From contig NC_065900.1 in assembly GCF_905147045.1 (NCBI RefSeq), positions 12,110,501-12,174,500 on the forward strand: 64,000 bases of DNA, written 5' to 3'. The position numbers and the translations under genes are program-made. Below the pieces are notes generated by a model. It had not been told where the DNA came from. It worked only from the letters and a program-made list of their open reading frames with translations, and made no database searches. This stretch comes from Nymphalis io. Taxonomy: Eukaryota > Arthropoda > Insecta > Lepidoptera > Nymphalidae. Of this stretch, positions 59,593-64,000 are shown piece by piece (position 1 is the first letter of the stretch; each line of letters opens with the position of its first letter).

Positions 59593-59776
59593 ACGTCACG
59601 GTAGCATGTGAAAGCGATCCCGTGGCGCTCCCCGTTAAGACGGAAAGGCTACCGCTGGCTTTTTAGTATATAATATGGTATTCCGATGTTCGGGGCGCAC
59701 TCGGCGCCTTGGACACCAACGAGCCCCACATACCACCCCACTGCTCCCATGGGGGAAACACGTAAAGCGTTTTTCC
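59593..59776 (+). repeat. family C element between the SV2 paralogues
   Basis: ACGTCACGGTAGCATGTG, then 'GTGGCGCTCCCCGTTAAGAC' and GGGGGAAACACGTAAAGCG. Confidence 0.7.
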
Positions 59777-59992
59777 AGCCTTAAAAAAAAGGTGACTGTA
59801 TAATTAACTAACTAGCGGTAATAGAACAGTAAAAAAAAGTTTTCTCATTCGACTAAAGTCCACTCATTATAAATAGTATTGCTTTTTATATTATATGTTG
59901 AGAACGCTAGTAAAGATAAAATCACACGTAACCTGCACATACTACAAGACACCTTTTTTAATTTTCAAATAAGAATGTAAATGTAAACTCGC

Positions 59993-60215
59993 TACTTTAT
60001 GGTAAGTGGTTACTACCATTTCATTGGCACTAAGGAATATTGACCGTTCTTTACATTTAATAGACGGCTAGCCTTTGGAACTTACTGCTATTTGGGCTCA
60101 CTCGAATGAGTATATTTCTATCCTTAACGCAGTAAAAAAGTATTTCTGCTTAGGGATAGAATGATATTCAAATAGATTTGTGCAGAACCGTGCCCGGGTA
60201 GGAAAGAAAACTTAA
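59993..60215 (-). repeat. very diverged family A copy between the SV2 paralogues
   Basis: TGGTAAGTGGTTACTACCAT, GACCGTTCTTTACAT and CCCGGGTAGG retain the order of the element. Heavily mutated. Confidence 0.4.
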
Positions 60216-60356
60216 AATAATTATAAGATAAATGAAACAAACGTACGATTTAGATTGTGTTATCTTTTGATTTCATTTTTATGTATAAACAAAAGACATC
60301 AAAATGCTACCCCCGTTTCATATTAAAATGAAAAAAAAAACAAATATCTTCATTCG

Positions 60357-60362
60357 TTTATT
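60357..60362 (-). terminator. candidate poly-A signal of the second SV2-like gene
   Basis: AATAAA on the minus strand, about 230 nt past the TAA at 60594. It is plausible, but single hexamers are weak evidence in this base composition. Confidence 0.35.
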
Positions 60363-60593
60363 AGCGTTACACTTAATACTATGTTTATAAACATATTTTT
60401 AACATTAGTGACTAAAGTCACACTGCGACTCGAAAAGGGCTGTTGACATTTTTTTTATAAATTATAAACAATGTCACAATATCAATTTAAGATATATTAA
60501 CATTTTTAATAATTTAAAAATTATAAATAACGTTTTAAAAATACTAAAAATATGATAAAGATCATTAAAATTCAAAATAAATAAATAATACTG

Positions 60594-61151
60594 TTATTCT
60601 ATTGGTCCGGTGTCTGAAGGCAGGAACCATGCTGCGACGGCACCACCTAAAATATTAAATCAATATATTTAAAATAATACAAGTATAACGGTCTTATCTT
60701 TTTGTATTTTAAAATAAATTGCTCGCGATGAGAATTAAATTTCAAGGTCGAATTTGAATATAACCATCTATGTGTGACGTTTACACCCTCTTAAAAGGTC
60801 AAATTTCACTATAACCATCTGCTTGCACCCTCTTAATACTTTTTAACGACAATACTATAAAGAAATAGGTGTAATTTTGTATGTTTGTGGTGTTTTAAAA
60901 CTTTGCATGTGGATAATATGGAACCGTTAGTAATGAATAGATTTCTTCCTGAACTCTTTCCGGTCGTGTCGGATTGCCGTTCCATCGGATTATGACAGCT
61001 AGGGAATAGAGAGTGCACCTGTGTTTGCAAACTTTTTCACTATAATATGTTCTGCGCAGGCTTATCTGTCTCGAGATTGGTCGCCGGGGGAGAAATCGGT
61101 CTGGAGAACTATTTTTAGATTTCTTAGGGCGCGCAATATCAAGGATATGCT

Positions 61152-61221
<70 letters not shown>

Positions 61222-63647
61222 ATATCCTCGTGCGCAGTGTGTACTGACTGAGCACGAGCGCGGCGGCGGCGTGCAGCGTGGCGGCGCACGCGCGGCCGAC
61301 GAGCGCGCTCACGAGGTTGGTGCCGCCGAACGCGCTCAGCCGCGCCACCATCATGCCCAGGCACGCCACCATGCCCCTGAACAGCGAGACTTTATTACTG
61401 ACATTTTCTAATGAAACAATTTGAATTTTATATCCCGTCTGGAAATCAACGGAAACACCACGCGCTTATTACGTATATACTTTTGGACGAAAAAAAATTT
61501 CTAATGAGTAATATGGCTTTCTTATTTAAGGTAAATCGATATAAAATTTAGGCTTATAATGTATTTGTATGTAAATGTATTAACTGTAGAGTCACTCGCA
61601 TCACATCTCTCTTGGACTATATTAAAGTCATCATCATTATTAGGCAAATCCAAAGAAAAATTGTAATAATTATCTTTTCAATTTGAATATCCTGTTTTAT
61701 TATTTATAATTTTTATCAATATATTAACAAGAGTTGGAGCAAGCCAAGATTTGTGTCACAATTGTCTGGGTATATACCACCCACTCATCATAAATTCTAC
61801 CGCTAAACACTTCTGCCAATGTCTATAAGTAGTTATGTTATAAAATAATCTATACTTACCTATAAGACGTGGGATATAACGTAACGAAATATGAAGACAC
61901 AACGCCGAACACCATAGCGGTGGTGAGGAAGATATAGAAGAAGAGGAGTCCGGAGATCGCTTCCCCGGTCAGATCGATCAAGATGGCTGCAACGGCTGCT
62001 ATCACGAGGATCGTTATGGTTAACACCTGGAAAATATATAGAGATATAATTTTCCCAGAGGACCTACAATTGCAACTGTATTAACGCACAATAATTTCCC
62101 CTGCACTTAACTACAATCCGTTGAAAATGGCCGCCGTTGCGTTATCATCCACGAAAATGTCACGTGTCATAAATAATAGGCTAAAGGAGTGCTGTAGGTC
62201 TTACCTTCGGTTTCCGAGCGCACTGCGAGATGAGCGCGTTCAACACGAAGAAGGACAAGCCGTGAGCACAACCCGCAAATATTGTGTTATCAGATATAGA
62301 GTCGTTACATTGTAATTCCTGTAATGAAGAATATTTTTTTTATTAAACTTGGCATTGGTTTTGATTTAACTTGAAGGTTTTAATTGTAAGTAAGCTTGCA
62401 GGTCATACCGAATAAGAAATACTTTTTTATTAAGATAATCCACCGTATAACATATTATGATAATTTACCATTTATTACATGCCATTTTTAGTATTACAAA
62501 TTTTTGAAAATCAATTAGCAAGTTTCAATAACACCCTACACAAATTCAAAACCCTCACCTTCTTTTGAGGAGTAGTAATAATAAATACTCACTTGTTGAA
62601 TGATTGTGGCGTTCGCGCTTGTGGTGGTGACATTATTCGCGGTGTCAGAGAATAACTCGCAGAAGCTGGAACTGGAGCCGTGGCTGGCGTACGACGTGAA
62701 GAATACGTTGAATATCGTTGGGAGTATTATTGCGAAGCTGTTGTTTCTAAAGGTCACAAAAACTTCCAATAAACCACAATTTTTCTGGAGTATTTACAAT
62801 TTTTTAATGTAAGCACTGGATCATGTCTGTACTCTTGCTGGTAAAAAAAGAATTTTATTAGATTTGTACCTAATAATTACTTTAAGTGATTAAACGTTTC
62901 GTTGACCCCGAGTTGCTACTGAGAATTTTCAAAAATTCTCATTAGCACCTGTGGCAGAATTTTAGTAAAATTAGACACATGCAGGTTTCCTCGCGATATT
63001 TTCCGTCACCGTCAATCACGAGATGAATTATAAACACAAATTAAGCACATGAAAATTCAGTGGTGCTTGCCCGGGTGTGAATCCACGCTTATCGGTTAAG
63101 ATTCACCCGTTCTAAGCACTGGGCCATCTCTGCTTCGTCACTAAATATGAGATATAAAAATACTTACGCGATATAAACAACAAATGTTAAATAATAGAGT
63201 AGTAACGTTCTCTTGAGAAGGGGTGGCTTAAAGAGGGGCGCGATCTGCTCCCAGAGTGAGCGGAGAGTCAACCCATCTACGTGCTCCTTGCTGCCTTCTT
63301 CTAGATATATTTTTTCAACCTAGAATAACCATATATATGAATATTTAATCCATTGATGTTTATTTGATTTTGATATTGATGATTGAATTTTATGACAAAA
63401 CTTATACTTACAGGATATTTTTCGGCTACCCCTCCATTAATTACATACATTCGTTTTAGTACAGCTATAGCTTCATCCGTCCTTCCAACATTGGCGAGAA
63501 ACTTAGGACTTTCGCTGAAGTACCACAATAGTAGGGCTCCAATACCCAAGGGCAGAGCCATTACGAGGGTCAGGAGACGCCAAGGACGATACACGATGCC
63601 CATTATGTATATAGTGAAATTTAACTTAGTTATTAAGTAAGCCCATA
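60594..63647 (-). CDS. second SV2-like transporter, C-terminal 333 aa (5' exons outside the window)
   Basis: Partial MFS transporter of the same subfamily. Exons on the minus strand: 63647-63412, 63319-63168, 62746-62593, 62318-62205, 62026-61860, 61376-61249, 60646-60594 (TAA). They total 1004 nt: 2 nt finishing a codon split with an upstream exon, then 333 codons and the stop. The first exon contains RPWRLLTLVM and FSESPKFL, aligning with SWRLLNLMF and YESPRFLL of the neighbouring gene. The next contains FKPPLLKRTLLL, matching LKPPLLKNTLLL. The last domain ends AAWFLPSDTGPIE. Intron phases match the neighbour's exons 5-11 one for one. The extracellular-type loop (exon 62746-62593) is longer than in the neighbour and carries NVT and NAT sequons. 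The penultimate exon has extreme G+C at third positions and its donor is GTCAGT. The N-terminal half, with motif A, must lie beyond 64000. Confidence 0.9.
60945..61110 (+). repeat. family D SINE 3' part in the last intron of the second SV2-like gene
   Basis: CTGAACTCTTTCCGGTCGTG to 'GGGGAGAAATCGGTCTGGAG'. Head missing. Confidence 0.7.
61154..61220. repeat. (TA)n microsatellite, about 66 bp, in the last intron of the second SV2-like gene
   Basis: Uninterrupted alternating A/T, ending 28 bp from the splice donor at 61248. Confidence 0.95.
61738..61830 (+). repeat. family A fragment in an intron of the second SV2-like gene
   Basis: 'ATACCACCCACTCATCATAA' followed by ATTCTACCGCTAAACA and then CCAATGTCTATAAG. 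Confidence 0.5.
62944..63137 (-). repeat. family B SINE with head, in an intron of the second SV2-like gene
   Basis: Head side ends GCACTGGGCCATCTCTGCTT. The body runs to CTGTGGCAGAATTTTAG. The last third of the element is missing. Confidence 0.7.
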
Positions 63648-63674
63648 CTGAAAAAAAAAATGATCAATTTAGTC

Positions 63675-63760
63675 TCAGTACAGTAACAGTAACAGCCTGT
63701 GAATGTCCCACTGCTGGGCTATGGGAATCCTTTTTGGGAAGAAGGTATGGAGTTTATTCA
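63675..63760 (-). repeat. family B SINE 3' end
   Basis: CAGTAACAGTAACAGCCTGTG, then CCCACTGCTGGGCTATGG. Lies just upstream of the 63647 exon of the second SV2-like gene. Confidence 0.6.
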
Positions 63761-64000
63761 ACTTTAGTCTCATTACACTCAAAGAATCTTTACTCAATTT
63801 ATCTTTAGCAATAAATAGAAAATTAGAAAACAAACTTGATGAAAAATATTTAATATTTAATTAACTAGAACAAATTTTCCTATGAAATTGCCGATATTAT
63901 CTTAGTATTAGTTTTTTATTTTTTATTTAATGAATATTTTAACATGAGATATTTGCTTAAGAATCGATATTACATCCACTGGCTCTTATCATCACATAAG

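Noticed and set aside
61062..61364. Minus-strand frame rich in Arg and Ala running into Tyr-Ile repeats
   Set aside because: Wrong-frame reading of the G+C-rich SV2 exon and the neighbouring (TA)n tract.

Overview
The window looks like nuclear DNA of a lepidopteran, probably a butterfly. It is A+T-rich, its genes have short exons spread over large introns, and the non-coding DNA is full of dispersed retroposons of lepidopteran type (tRNA-headed SINEs, a poly-A repeat of about 300 bp, and RTE-, Jockey/CR1- and R1-like LINE pieces). The species cannot be told from the sequence. There is nothing bacterial or organellar, no CRISPR array, and no credible free-standing tRNA or rRNA gene.

Three protein-coding genes can be reconstructed exon by exon. 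(1) 8613-16364, minus strand: a secreted alpha-carbonic anhydrase with 8 exons. The exons sum to 954 nt in one open frame (317 aa). All three zinc histidines are present, and a TATA box lies 32 bp upstream of an arthropod-type initiator. (2) 47372-58761, plus strand: a full-length SV2-like transporter of the major facilitator superfamily, with 11 exons summing to 1500 nt (499 aa). (3) 60594 to beyond the right edge, minus strand: the last 7 exons of a second SV2-like transporter, meeting the first tail to tail. The matching exons of the two transporters have the same order and intron phases, so they are diverged paralogues.

Layout: 1-8.3 kb is repeats and plain A+T-rich DNA with one uninterrupted RTE reverse-transcriptase fragment (3654-4466). 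8.3-16.5 kb is the carbonic anhydrase gene, whose introns carry several retroposons and a 42-bp inverted repeat. 16.5-47.3 kb is a gene desert of about 31 kb made of SINE and LINE debris, including a Jockey/CR1-like LINE piece (35.1-35.9 kb), another LINE C-terminal piece (37.7-38.0 kb) and a G+C-rich island (23.2-23.6 kb). 47.3-64 kb is the SV2-like pair.

Repeat families are named here for convenience. A: about 300 bp, ends in poly-A, no tRNA head. B: tRNA-headed SINE whose 3' part reads 'CCCAGCAGTGGGACATT'. C: G+C-rich element of about 180 bp ending near 'AACGCGTAACGCG'. D: tRNA-headed SINE whose head contains 'CCTCGTTGG'. E: tRNA-headed SINE that can end in (ATT)n. No new enzymatic system was found. 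The points most worth a second look are one transporter exon in which every complete codon ends in G or C, a tandemly duplicated splice acceptor in the first transporter, a head/tail-inverted SINE chimera, and family C, which I do not recognise.
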